A stretch of 22,248 bases of DNA from contig JAAMPI010000955.1 of the NCBI GenBank assembly GCA_013054445.1, forward strand, positions 1 through 22,248. The letters run 5' to 3'. The notes under the pieces were generated by a model that ran no database searches, was not told where the DNA came from, and worked only from the letters and a program-made list of their open reading frames with translations. This stretch comes from Cudoniella acicularis. Lineage: Eukaryota; Ascomycota; Leotiomycetes; Helotiales; Helotiaceae. This document shows positions 1 through 9,044 of this stretch, in pieces (position 1 is the stretch's first letter; each line of letters opens with the position of its first letter). The position numbers and the translations under genes were made by a program.

Positions 1-3000
1 TAACCTAGTTGTTCCGTTCGTTTCTTCTGTTAGTCTAGGGATAGAAGGCCGTACTAAGGTTCCTTTTAACTCTTAAGGATACTATTAGGGTAGTCTAGAA
101 CTTCGACGTAAAGAGCTTGTCTTAGTCAGAGTATATTTCTTTTAATAGCCTATAGTTCGTAACGACGGCTACTAAGAAGGCGTACGACAGTTCCTCTACG
201 GTACTTGACTCTTAATATAGGAGATAGATATCGTATTTAGTAAGTCTGTCTATAATCACTAAGATTAAGTCATACTTAACTTATATTATAAGATCCTTTG
301 ATTTTAGTAATTTAGTAATAAAGTCTTATAATATTAATTCTTATAGTTTAGCGGGTATCTTTCCGGTCTATATTCGTCTATAGGGCAGGTGCCTTAACGA
401 TTTGTTTTATAAGTACCTATAATACTCTATAATAATCCGTTCGACTTCCTTCTTTATTCTAGGGAACTAGTAGTTCCTTAAGAGTTAGAAGTAAGTCCTT
501 CTGACTCCCTAGTGTCTATAGGCTAATAATATATATTATTCCGTAATAAATTCTTCTTAAATAGCCTCTAGTAAGAAGATCTTATTGTTTTTATTATATA
601 GGAACAGATAGATTCTAATATCCTTTTAATAGATCTTAAGCTTATCGATCTAATCTAGTATAAGCTTTAATCTAGCCTCTTAGATTTTGACTACCTATAA
701 GTCGTCTATTCGCTCGACAACTATAGCTTCCTTAATAGCCGGTATAAAGAGGTCGTTTTCCTACTTGAGTAATACTATCTCTTAGTATACCTTGTCGCTC
801 TCGTAGCCCGGTTTCCTGTTTAGGGCGTCGGCCTAAGGGTTGTCCTTTTTAGGGACATGTTTGATTATGATATTAAAGTACGATAGTTTCTTAGCCTATC
901 TCGCGAGTCGACGATTCTCTAGGACCTTCGTAGTAATAAAGGTTCGAAGATTAGTATAGTCGCTAAAGATAGTAGTCGGAAACAAGGCTCTTTAAAAGTA
1001 GACCTTCTAGTAGTCGAGGGCTTTAATAATCGTAAGTAGTTCTTTTTTATAAATATCGTAGTTCTATTTAGTAAGAGATAATTTTTATAAGAAATAGGTA
1101 ATAGGGTAAGTTCTTCCGTCGTCTGCTTTTTATAGATAGACTACGCTAACGTATATATCGGACGTATCGTATTCGACCGTACTTTCGCGGTCTACTAGAT
1201 AGGATTTAAGGATTAGCTCTTTCTTAAATCGTCTTTTAAGATCCGTAAAGGCTTATAGACATCTTAGGTCGTCCTTAAAGTTCTAGGCGACTCTTTTATA
1301 GATAAGGTTCGTTAGCGGCTCGGCGATGTTTATTATAGTCTTTAATAACATTTAGTAGAAGTTAGCGAATCTTAAGAATAACTAGATATCTTTTATATTC
1401 TTAAGAGGATCCTAGTCTCTAACTACTTCGCTTTTCTCTAGGTCGATACTTAGTTCTTTTAGACGAATCACGTGTCCGAAGAATAAGACTTATTTAACTC
1501 TAAATCGGTATTTCGATAGCTTTAATCGTAAGTCGACCTTATTTAAGGCTTCTAGGACTTTAAAGACATGTCTTTCGTAGTCCTCTTTTTGTTTAGAATA
1601 AACAAGGATATTGTTAAGATAATAAATAACGAAATATCTAAGATATTCGACTAAGATCGTATTATTTTATTACTAGTAGGTTACTAGCGTATTAGTTAGC
1701 CTAAATAGTATTATTATATATTCTTAAAGCCTAGAGGATAATAAGAACGCGATAAAGAACTCCTGTCTTTTCTTAATCCTAATCAAATTAAATAAGTTTC
1801 GCTAATCAAGCTTTATAAATATAATAGCCCTTATTAGCTTATCGCGAAGGTATTATATTAATAGTATCGGGTAGACGTCTCGTATCGTAATATTATTTAG
1901 GTCTTGATAGTCTATATAAGGTCTTCTTAAAAGATCTCCTTTTTTATATACTAGTATTATATTCGATATATATAGCGATTTTAACTTCTAGACCTAGCCT
2001 TTTCTAGAGGCTATAGCCACGTATTCTTCGAGCGTCTTTAGGGTTTATAGGTTAAAGTTCCGAAGTTTCTATAAAGATAATAGCTTGTCTTCTTTTAAAT
2101 TAATTTTATAGTCCTAGGGCTAGTGTTCGGGTAGAGCCCTAAAATCTTATAGGTCGTCGAATAGCCTAGCGAACCGTTTATATTATACTAGAATTTCTAT
2201 TAGTAGAAGACCGTCTACGTTGACTAGTCTAGGCGCTTTTCTAGAGGTTACGCCTACCTTACGATAGCCTAAGAGTTAATCACTACTATATTAATAACGT
2301 TTAAAAGTGATTAATCTTTTTACTTAATCGATATTCGTGTTATATTATTAGATCTAGGAAATCCTTAAGATTATTTTATATTAACTAGTAGGTATTAGGT
2401 CGAAAGATAGTTATTTAATATACCTATTTAGTATCCGTAAAATATTCGAGATAGTTTGTCTTTAGACCTACCCGTCTGTTCTAATATTTTTATCTCCTAA
2501 TAGTCTTAACTAGTAAAGGGCACCCTTAGTTTTAGTCTATAGTCCTTACTTTTAGACGAGTTCTAGATTAATAAAATTGTCTTCGGCTTTAGAATCGATT
2601 AAGGCCTTTACTCGCTTCTTTTTATACTAGAGCCAGACGCTTAATTATATACCGTTATTATTAGCTATAATAGCCACTTCTCTTCCTAAGCCGGGCTTAT
2701 TAAGAGATCTTATAGGAGAAGTTACCTATTCTCTATTTAGGCGAACTTCTTTTTCGTCGTCGGTTCTATATCTAGTTTCTTTAAGAATATAGTTCTAAAT
2801 ATAGTTTTCCTATCGTCTTATAATCTTATAAGATCTCGTTATCTATCCTAGGAATCGATATAATATGTTTAGTTATAGTTCTCTTTCCTAGAAGCGATAG
2901 TTAAATCTTAGGCTTTCTTCTATTAGTTCTAGATAATTTTCTTAGCGCTAAACTCTATACGTTAGTCCTTAGTACTAAATTTCCTAAACTTAGTTAGGGC

Positions 3001-3379
3001 GTAAAGTCGCTACTAATCGGGGTAGGTAGTTTAGTAGTAGAAGGGCGACGAAGATAGTATAATCGTTACTTAGGCTGTTTCGATATACGTACGACTAGAA
3101 GGATATCCGTTATAAGTCCTAATAGTTAATCTAGAATAACTCTCCTATCGTAGGTTCCCTCTACGATTAGTATACTTCTACGAAGTACCCCTTTATATAT
3201 AAGACGTTGTTGTTGTTCTCCGGGTCTGGGTCTACGAACATCTATCGGCGGTAATGTCCTTCGAGTCTAACATAGATCTAATACTCTTCGAGTACTAGTA
3301 AAAGATCATATAGTTCTTCGTTTTCTTGCTTAGGTCCGCTCGCGGCTTCGGAAAAGGAGTCCGACGACTTATCGCCTTC
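1..3379 (-). pseudogene. gypsy pol remnant: protease, RT, RNase H, integrase (partial)
   Basis: Four landmarks are visible in minus-strand translation. Around 2585-2605 a frame reads IDSKAEDNF, resembling an aspartic protease site (D-S/T-G) whose Gly is lost. Around 1590-1640 FVIYYLNNILVYSK is the RT box with both catalytic Asp changed to Asn. Around 1157-1174 EYDTSD, followed by a frame rich in RNase H-like residues, marks the start of RNase H. At 1-110 the frame carrying LSTAFYP then TNRRNER is the end of the integrase core. Many in-frame stops fit CpA-to-TpA change. The gag/pol border is not resolved, so the right limit is approximate. The part of integrase C-terminal to the core, where chromoviruses carry a chromodomain, is outside the window. 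Confidence 0.85.
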
Positions 3380-4645
3380 TCTATTATGTCGAAGGTTCGC
3401 TTCTTCGATAAAGGCATCCGTAAAGAATAGCACTTCGCTATTAGTATCTTTTACCCGGGCGAGGATTACTTAGATTCTTTCTAGGGAGCGTTCTCGTAGG
3501 AGGTCTATAACCGATCGTTCTATAAGGCCTACTTCTCTCCTTTAGCCTCGACCCCTACCGCGGCCTCGTCCTCTACCCCTAAACGTGCCTCGTCCTCTCC
3601 CGGCTAGTTTATTAGGGTAGGCGTTAGCTCGATAGCCTAGTTTCTTATAAAAAAAACACATGTTTCTGTCTATTAATCGTTTATATTTGTCTATAGATAT
3701 CTATAGGCGTTCTATAGCGTTTAGTTCTCGTAGGTTATAAGCTAAACCTCTAGGGGCTATCTGTCCTTATCCGAGTCGTCTAGTATTCTTCTCTCTCTCT
3801 CGTTCCTATAAACAGTTGTTAATTCTAACGGCTATTTCGATTATATTAGGTAAGTTAGTAGGCATTAGTCCCCTAGCGATCTCGTCTTTGACCCTGTCCT
3901 TTAGTCCTTTATAGAAGCGGGTAGTAATAGTAGTACCTACCTAGGTAGTTTTGTTAGCGATTCCCTAGAAGGTGGTTATATACTAGATCGCCGACCCCTT
4001 TTATTTTAGGCGGATGATCTCTCGCTAGGCTTCTCGGACCTCGTCAAGGTTTCCGAAAACGCGAGTGATCTCGGTTTTGAATCCCTTTAGCTCTTAGAAG
4101 ATCATAACAGTAGTTGGCATTATAAGCTCGATATATTACCGGTTTCTATAAAAGTCGATCAAGAACGGCTCGATCTACTTTATAGCGGCGTCCTTTAAGT
4201 AGGTAGTGAGCTATAAGGATCTCTTAGTATCGTCCTTAAACTTGTCACGTTTAAAGTCGAGGTAGATCTAGGCTTATAATAGGAACATAATAAGTTTGTC
4301 ACGGGCTCTTATAAATCTCTCTAGTACTAGGATTTTTAGGGCCTTATTTGATTCGAGCGTGAACTCCTGATTAATACTAGTCATAATTTCAGGCTTCTTT
4401 CCCTTGTCGTAAAGGCCTTACTTAATTTCTCGTTAGACGGTCCGACCGATGTCTCGTAGGAACCGGACCTTAGTTTCTTTTTCTGTTTCGTCTAGCACGT
4501 TAGGGTCGTCGCCGTCTAATAAATCTTCCTTAAGGAGAGGGGTGACCACATCCTCGATGACTATATCAGGTCCTAGGGTGCCCGGATTTAGCTAAGGCCT
4601 AGCGGAGCCTCGTAGGGCTCGAGAGCTGCTTAAGAGATTAGACAT
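3380..4645 (-). pseudogene. gypsy gag remnant with zinc knuckle and RG tract
   Basis: A minus-strand ATG at 4645 opens a frame beginning MSNLLSSSRALRGSARP, with a TAG a few codons on where CAG is the simplest ancestor. Near 3618-3660 the frame reads CFFYKKLGYRANAYPNK. This has the spacing of a CCHC zinc knuckle, with Cys and His positions turned to Tyr (TGC to TAC, CAT to TAT), as RIP predicts. A basic Arg-Gly repeat follows at about 3541-3606, typical of nucleocapsid tails. Gag would package the element RNA; here it is dead. About 45 bases separate the ATG from the LTR, leaving room for a primer-binding site that I could not identify. The left limit is approximate. Confidence 0.75.
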
Positions 4646-4690
4646 AGTGTTAGTTGCTTTATATGCTTTAAGGTAAAGAGGTGCTTAAAG

Positions 4691-4963
4691 TATAACGTTC
4701 TATTATCACGTGAGATCTCGATGTCACGTGAACGAGGTTTACTTAGCCTTAGAAGCGTCAAGCAGGTTCTAGTAGAGCGTTATCCTAATCAAGTGATAAT
4801 ATTAGAATATAAGTTAAGCACACGTTCTAACATAGGAAAACTATATAGCTATATAGGTAGTAGTGGTTGTAGTTTAGTGGTTTAGTAGTTCAGGCCTCGA
4901 ATACTAAACGACTGAACCGATGAACTGATCACGTGAATCGTCATATAATCCTAGGTCGTGACA
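4691..4963 (-). repeat. 5' LTR of the gypsy element (273 bp)
   Basis: On the plus strand it runs from TATAACG to CGTGACA. The first bases were probably TGTAACG before a G-to-A change. It aligns through most of its length with the solo LTR at 5965-6231, in the same orientation, sharing the CACGTG sites, a shared block around AACATAGGAAAACTATAT, and the end GATCACGTGA to GTCGTGACA. Gag starts 46 bases inward, and interrupted HET coding sequence begins at the base outside it. Three exact CACGTG palindromes lie at 4707-4712, 4725-4730 and 4930-4935. Confidence 0.85.
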
Positions 4964-5713
4964 CAGTGTAAGAAGACTTTGACTATAGATCATATCTATC
5001 TGAGAAACCTAGCTGTGTTTTTATGAAATATTATCCTGCTCGATATATAAGCAATCGACCTAGAGATACCTTTCCCCTAATTGAGACACAAGCAACATTA
5101 TATCCAATATCAGCTGAGGTAGGTTGACCTTTAAGAGCGCTCCTTACTGTTCACGGGCCCTTCTATTAGCAGTAGTAGTTGTTTCTAGAGCTGCCTTCCC
5201 CCAAACGTAGCTAATTGTCAAGAAGCGCCAGCTCGATAAAGCTCTCACAAGCTTCTGGTCCAAAACGTCGATGAGAATAATATCAACTAGGTGCTTGTAT
5301 CGGGGTGCAAGTGTGGATACATCATCCTGGTGATAATTTTCACATTCCTTGATCCAGTCTTTTATAAGACGAAACATCAGAGAGGATGTTTCGGAAGAAG
5401 CGTTATCTAGAGGATCCGAAACGATGAGGCCTCGGTAGGTGCCGTCATAGAAGACTCTGATACCCTCGTTTAATCTGCCAGCAATTAAAACACGGCCCTG
5501 CGCGGCTGTAACCACCGTGTTGGGAATTGTCGGTCCATCAGAAGGGAGCATTTTGAGAATCAGTCGGCATATCGGACATTCTTGTCGCGTTTTCAAGTGC
5601 GTTGGAGTACCATAATCTGACTGAAAATCGTTCTGGGTAGCAAGTCCTTGTTCCGTTGGCCCCAATGTTTGACACAACCCACATGGCTTATCCCTCCCTG
5701 ATTGTTGCTGCAT
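4964..5713 (-). pseudogene. HET-domain gene, N-terminal part, split by the gypsy element
   Basis: HET proteins trigger the cell-death reaction that follows fusion of incompatible hyphae. The frame opens at ATG 5713 and is open for 189 codons. It shows the two Cys pairs common at HET N-termini (CGLC near residue 11, CPIC near 46), then LIKDWIKEC and SYVWG, which starts the HET domain. A stop (5146-5144) interrupts the frame, but homology continues without a frame change to 4964: LPQLILD, LGERYL, a stop where Trp is expected before VDCLYIEQDN, then DMIYSQSLLTL. All four stops (5146, 5062, 5023, 5011) fit C-to-T in CpA, or TGG to TAG. The last codon (CTG) ends exactly at the LTR. The rest of the HET domain should lie beyond the retrotransposon, left of the window. 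Confidence 0.88.
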
Positions 5714-5964
5714 TGCCGTAATCCGAGATAAGGCGTTTGCTGAGCCGAGCTGAACTCCCTTAATACAAAGAAGGGGCTTTAGTACTGGTAGGAGGATCGA
5801 AGCCTCGCAAGGAACAAGGTGTCCCGCCGACCTTTAGAAATCAGTCAAGTCGGATACTAAACAAAAGGGGTTGTCCGGTCGACTTCAGTGGGACGACTGA
5901 TCCTGATAAGGCTCTTTACTCGGCTAGGCACGCAGCCTTTCAATCCTCATTTTAGGCATCAATG
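5714..5964. other. Remaining intergenic spacer between the divergent HET genes
   Basis: Non-RIP sequence of ordinary composition upstream of the minus-strand HET start. With the solo LTR next to it, it makes up the 526-base gap between the two divergent HET starts (5713 and 6240). It presumably held promoter elements for one or both, but I see no convincing TATA box or other motif. No coding frame is supported. Confidence 0.5.
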
Positions 5965-6231
5965 TGTAACGTTCTGTTATTACGTGAGATCGCTATGTCA
6001 CGTGAAGGGGTTTACTCAGTCTTGGAAGCGTCAAGCAGATCCTGGCAGAAGGTTATCTTATTGCTAAGAGTATGAGTTGAGCACAAAGCTCCAACATAGG
6101 AAAACTATATGGCTATATAGGTAGTGGTGGTGGTCCTAGTTCACGTGCTCACTAGTTCACCACGAAGGAGGTGGAACTAGAGAACGAGTGAACTGATCAC
6201 GTGACTCATCACATGATTTCGGGTCGTGACA
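5965..6231. repeat. Solo LTR related to the gypsy LTR (267 bp)
   Basis: It begins TGTAACG and ends CGTGACA, so it has the TG...CA ends and imperfect short terminal inversion of an LTR. It is homologous to 4691-4963 in the same orientation, but much less RIP-mutated. No internal region adjoins it and no clear 5-bp target duplication is seen (CAATG before, CTTGT after). The segment 6135-6185 differs from the other LTR by more than point change: it carries an imperfect hairpin (CTAGTTCACC at 6152-6161 with GGTGGAACTAG at 6170-6180). It ends 8 bases before the ATG of the second HET gene, so it now occupies that gene's promoter and leader position. Confidence 0.8.
5999..6203. promoter_or_regulatory. 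Three CACGTG palindromes inside the solo LTR, upstream of the HET start
   Basis: Exact CACGTG hexamers lie at 5999-6004, 6142-6147 and 6198-6203. The first and last correspond to sites in the 5' LTR of the gypsy element. CACGTG is the core site of bHLH factors in fungi. The last copy is 37 bases before ATG 6240. A regulatory role for the HET gene is inference; they may simply be the element's own promoter sites. Confidence 0.35.
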
Positions 6232-6239
6232 CTTGTAAG

Positions 6240-8403
6240 ATGTCTGAGATAGACCTGTCAGACCCGCGACTGGCTAGTGACACACATCCTCTAACTGCTA
6301 GGGACGATAGCCCGAACTCAGCTTTGTGCTCGAAATGCCAGTTCGTATTTGAGGACTGGTCCGAGGACGAGAACGGACAAGAGTTTCCTCATTACGACAC
6401 TATCCTCGAAGTCGATGCACCAGCAAAAGCGGGATGTCCGCTTTGCGCTTTATTTTCCAAGGCGGAAAGCGTCGACGATGGTAAACGCATGCTTTTTGAA
6501 GACTGGATCAATAAGAATTCTCTGAGTTCCTCAACCGAAGGTGGTCATATGAAAAAGGGCCAATTTCCCTCCGAATTTCCTTTATAGTTGGCTTTAGGGG
6601 TTTCCTTCAGAACGCGTAATGATTCACTGGGTCGTGGTGCAATAGAAATCCAGGACGGGCTTGACGAGCAGTACGGCTCAAATAGTGATAGTAGCTATAA
6701 AGGCTTCCAGTCGGTCAGCTTTTCTATTGACATGGTTCCGTCATTAAACATACGTAAGTTCAGTCCTGCTATTCCAGCCCAGTCGCCAAATCTCTAGCTC
6801 ATCTCCTCTGTAATAGGTCACAGGCCAGCAGTGCCCAGGGAAAACATTTCTAATACCAGAGATTCTCTGTCACTAGTCCAGGAATGGTTCCATAGATGCT
6901 CTACTACGCATGACAATTGTCGGGGTCCTACGGAAGAATTCAAACCTACACGCTTAATTGATCTGGGATCTGAGTTCCCGGTTCTACGAATGTCTAACGA
7001 CATTAAGGGATTTCCAGACTATGCAGCGTTAAGCCATTGTTGGGGACAGTTTAAATTCCAGAGACTCGAGAAAAACGATCTGAAACTTTTTCAGAAAAGG
7101 ATTCCATCTGAGGCCCTAGGTAAGACCTTTCGCGATGCTATCCACGTTACTCGACAGTTAGGCCTCCAATATTTGTGGATCGACTCTTTATGTATTATTC
7201 AAAATGATCTCGAAGATTGGACAACCCAGTCGGCCCTCATGACCAAAGTTTACGGCAATACGACCATTAACATTGCTGCTTCTGGAACTGTTGATGGTAA
7301 TGGCGGCCTCTTCTTCAACAGAAATGAGAGTCAAATATTCCAAGTACAAGTCAGGTCGAGTCATACAGGAGAGCGCTCTCTTTATGATTGTGTTCGAGGC
7401 GAATTTTACAAGCACAGCATGGCATCGATGCCACTGCACAAGCGTGATTGGACACTCCAAGAACGCTTACTGCCATGTCGAAATATACAGTTCACCGCCA
7501 CAGAGATCTTTTGGGAGTGTTTCCAGGGCTTGTATTGCGAATCCTTTCCCGTCCAATTTCCCCAGTCTCTTGGATACACAACCAATTTCTTCTGGAAAGA
7601 GCCAGTTAAAATATCAATGTGGCCTTGGATCGTGGCCGCGTACACCAGCAGTGACCTGACCGAGGAGAGAGACAAGCTGGTTGCCATTTCCGGAATCGCT
7701 CAATTACTCCACAACGAATCCAAAATACGCTATCTTGCGGGATTGTGGTGTGACAGCTGGGACCTTGAAGTTAGACTCCTGTGGGTTCCAAAAAAAAAGG
7801 GCGGCGTGCGAAATCAGCGACATATCGTGCGCCTACTTGGTCATGGGCCTCAGTGGATGGTACTATTGATACCGGGGATAAAGATTTGGCGTATGAAAAC
7901 CTTACTAACACGTTGTTGTCTTCTTCTCGTGGCGTCCCCTGCATCAAGATTATAACAGCTCAAATAACACCCCCAATTCATTCGGAGCCGTGACAGGAGG
8001 GTTTCTACGGATACAATGTACGGGAATGGTTCTGGGCTCTCTCAAGCTACACGTGGATGCGGATCGAATTACATTGCCTAGAGATGCGACAGTACGCCAG
8101 CTCGACGCAATACTGGATGCCCGGGATGACTTTCCAGAAGATATGAGACATAATGTGTATGTCTTGCCAGTCCGGCAAACTGGTCGGTATTGGGGCTTAC
8201 TGATTAAACCCAGCGGATTTTCTCCCGGAGAATATAAGAGAGTCGGATTATTTAGACACGTATATGTTCCGGGCCGTCCCCAGAGTTCCAGGAGCTTGCT
8301 GCCGATGCTTTCAAACCCCGAATTCTGTGCAAAGGACGAAGACTACGCAGACGTTTCTTACGACGAGGATGGGAATGCACGACGAATCATTGTGCTGGTC
8401 TAG
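6240..8403 (+). pseudogene. HET-domain protein gene with two stops and two frameshifts
   Basis: Near full-length HET gene (about 720 codons). I take ATG 6240 (MSEIDLSDPRL), because earlier codons of the frame lie in the LTR. The N-terminus has LCSKC near residue 34 and GCPLCALF near 66. The HET domain starts with YAALSHCWG near residue 261 and continues through TFRDAI, LGLQYLWIDSLCIIQND and YGNTTINIAASG. WTLQERLL and, after a frame change, RAPTWSWAS follow, as in the family. Stops at 6585-6587 and 6795-6797 are both TAG, and the frame continues past each. One frame change lies at the nine-A run 7790-7798, the other near the C run at 7971-7975; each behaves as one missing base. The end (DEDGNARRIIVLV) matches HET C-termini in style. 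It is a pseudogene unless the homopolymer shifts are sequencing errors; the stops would still need explaining. Confidence 0.9.
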
Positions 8404-8741
8404 GTGTGGAAGCTTTCTCTATGGCAAAGTCAGGCAGGAGGGAATGAATTTTAAATTCTAAGGACAAGGAGAAGATATTACAGATGTAGAGTAGTTTTCA
8501 GGATGCATACCAGCAATTACCTTTCTTCCAGGATATCTGTCACTGATACTTTACGGTTTTCCTTAAATGAGGTAACTAATCCTGTCTGCCAAGCAATCCT
8601 CCGGCATATTGCTTCATGCCCACCCATTTTGGTGCAAGGCACGGTTCATGACCCGTATTCCGTCTGCCTACACTTAAATGCTCTGCCAGCAATTGCGGCG
8701 CCTATAACTGCTCTTATTTTAATAGGTTATACAGGTTTTTC
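8404..8741. other. Region downstream of the second HET gene, no supported gene
   Basis: Ordinary base composition with normal CpA and TpG, so not a RIP block. A frame of about 80 codons opens at ATG 8503 and runs into the palindromic repeat. Its codons show no family resemblance and the repeat-encoded tail argues against a real protein. It probably holds the 3' untranslated region of the HET gene. Confidence 0.5.
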
Positions 8742-8780
8742 GGGTAACCCATATATGGGTTACCCATATATGGGTTACCC
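8742..8780. repeat. Palindromic 15-bp tandem repeat (GGGTWACCC plus ATATAT)
   Basis: Three copies of a 9-base core, GGGTAACCC then GGGTTACCC twice, are separated by ATATAT, giving a 15-base period. The first two copies and their spacer form a perfect 24-base palindrome (8742-8765). The next bases, ATAGG, look like a broken fourth unit. Such an array could extrude a hairpin. It marks the left edge of a RIP-like AT-rich block. Confidence 0.9.
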
Positions 8781-9033
8781 ATAGGCAAGCCTAGTTATAT
8801 AAGTTATACTTTCGAGTAGTATATCTTTCCTAGCTTATACTTTATATAACCTTCTCGTTAAAATTAACGTTCTAGCCTTCTAAAGTTATACCTAATATAC
8901 CCTCTCTTTCTCTACCTAGTCTTCGTATAACCCTATAATACGATAAGAGAAGTTATATATAGGGGAAACGAAAACCTAAAACCGAACCCGTACGTCGATA
9001 AGAAGGGTTAAGGGTTAAGGGTTAAGGGTTACC
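8743..9033. mobile_element. Possible small non-autonomous element or element end (about 291 bp)
   Basis: The block starts with GGTAACCC (8743-8750) and ends with its exact reverse complement GGGTTACC (9026-9033). Repeats of related sequence lie just inside both ends. The interior is AT-rich and poor in CpA/TpG, unlike both flanks, as expected of a RIP-mutated repeat, with recurrent AAGTTATA and GGTTATA words. It separates the HET 3' flank from the N-terminally truncated terpene synthase. No target duplication is visible (flanks TTTTTC and GCTTG), so a MITE-like element is only a hypothesis. Confidence 0.35.
9005..9033. repeat. Short telomere-like GGGTTAA heptamer repeat
   Basis: Three perfect GGGTTAA units plus a terminal GGGTTACC. 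The fungal telomere unit is the hexamer TTAGGG; this array has one extra A, so it is telomere-like and not a true telomere repeat. It shares the GGGTTA core with the palindromic repeat at 8742-8780. Confidence 0.85.
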
Positions 9034-9044
9034 GCTTGTAGGAG

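Larger units (their letters stand above)
1..4963 (-). mobile_element. Ty3/gypsy LTR retrotransposon, RIP-inactivated, cut by the window start
   Basis: Reading the minus strand from 4963 downward gives an LTR, then gag, protease, reverse transcriptase, RNase H and integrase remnants. That is the Ty3/gypsy order, with integrase after RNase H. CpA and TpG are nearly absent and TpA very common, so coding frames are broken by TAG and TAA where CAG, CAA or TGG would be expected: classic RIP. The window starts inside integrase, so the rest of pol and the 3' LTR lie to the left. The right end abuts an interrupted HET coding frame at 4964, which marks an insertion junction. The element cannot be autonomous: the RT active site reads YLNN and stops are frequent. 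Confidence 0.9.

Noticed and set aside
7188..7687. Minus-strand open frames of 90-93 codons inside the second HET gene
   Set aside because: They are antisense shadows of the well-supported HET frame and show no motif.
8503..8784. 93-codon frame ending in a repeated NPYMGYPYMGYP-like tail
   Set aside because: The tail is the translation of the palindromic DNA repeat, and the rest has no family resemblance.
9005..9033. True interstitial telomere
   Set aside because: The unit is the heptamer GGGTTAA, not the TTAGGG hexamer, and only three copies are present.
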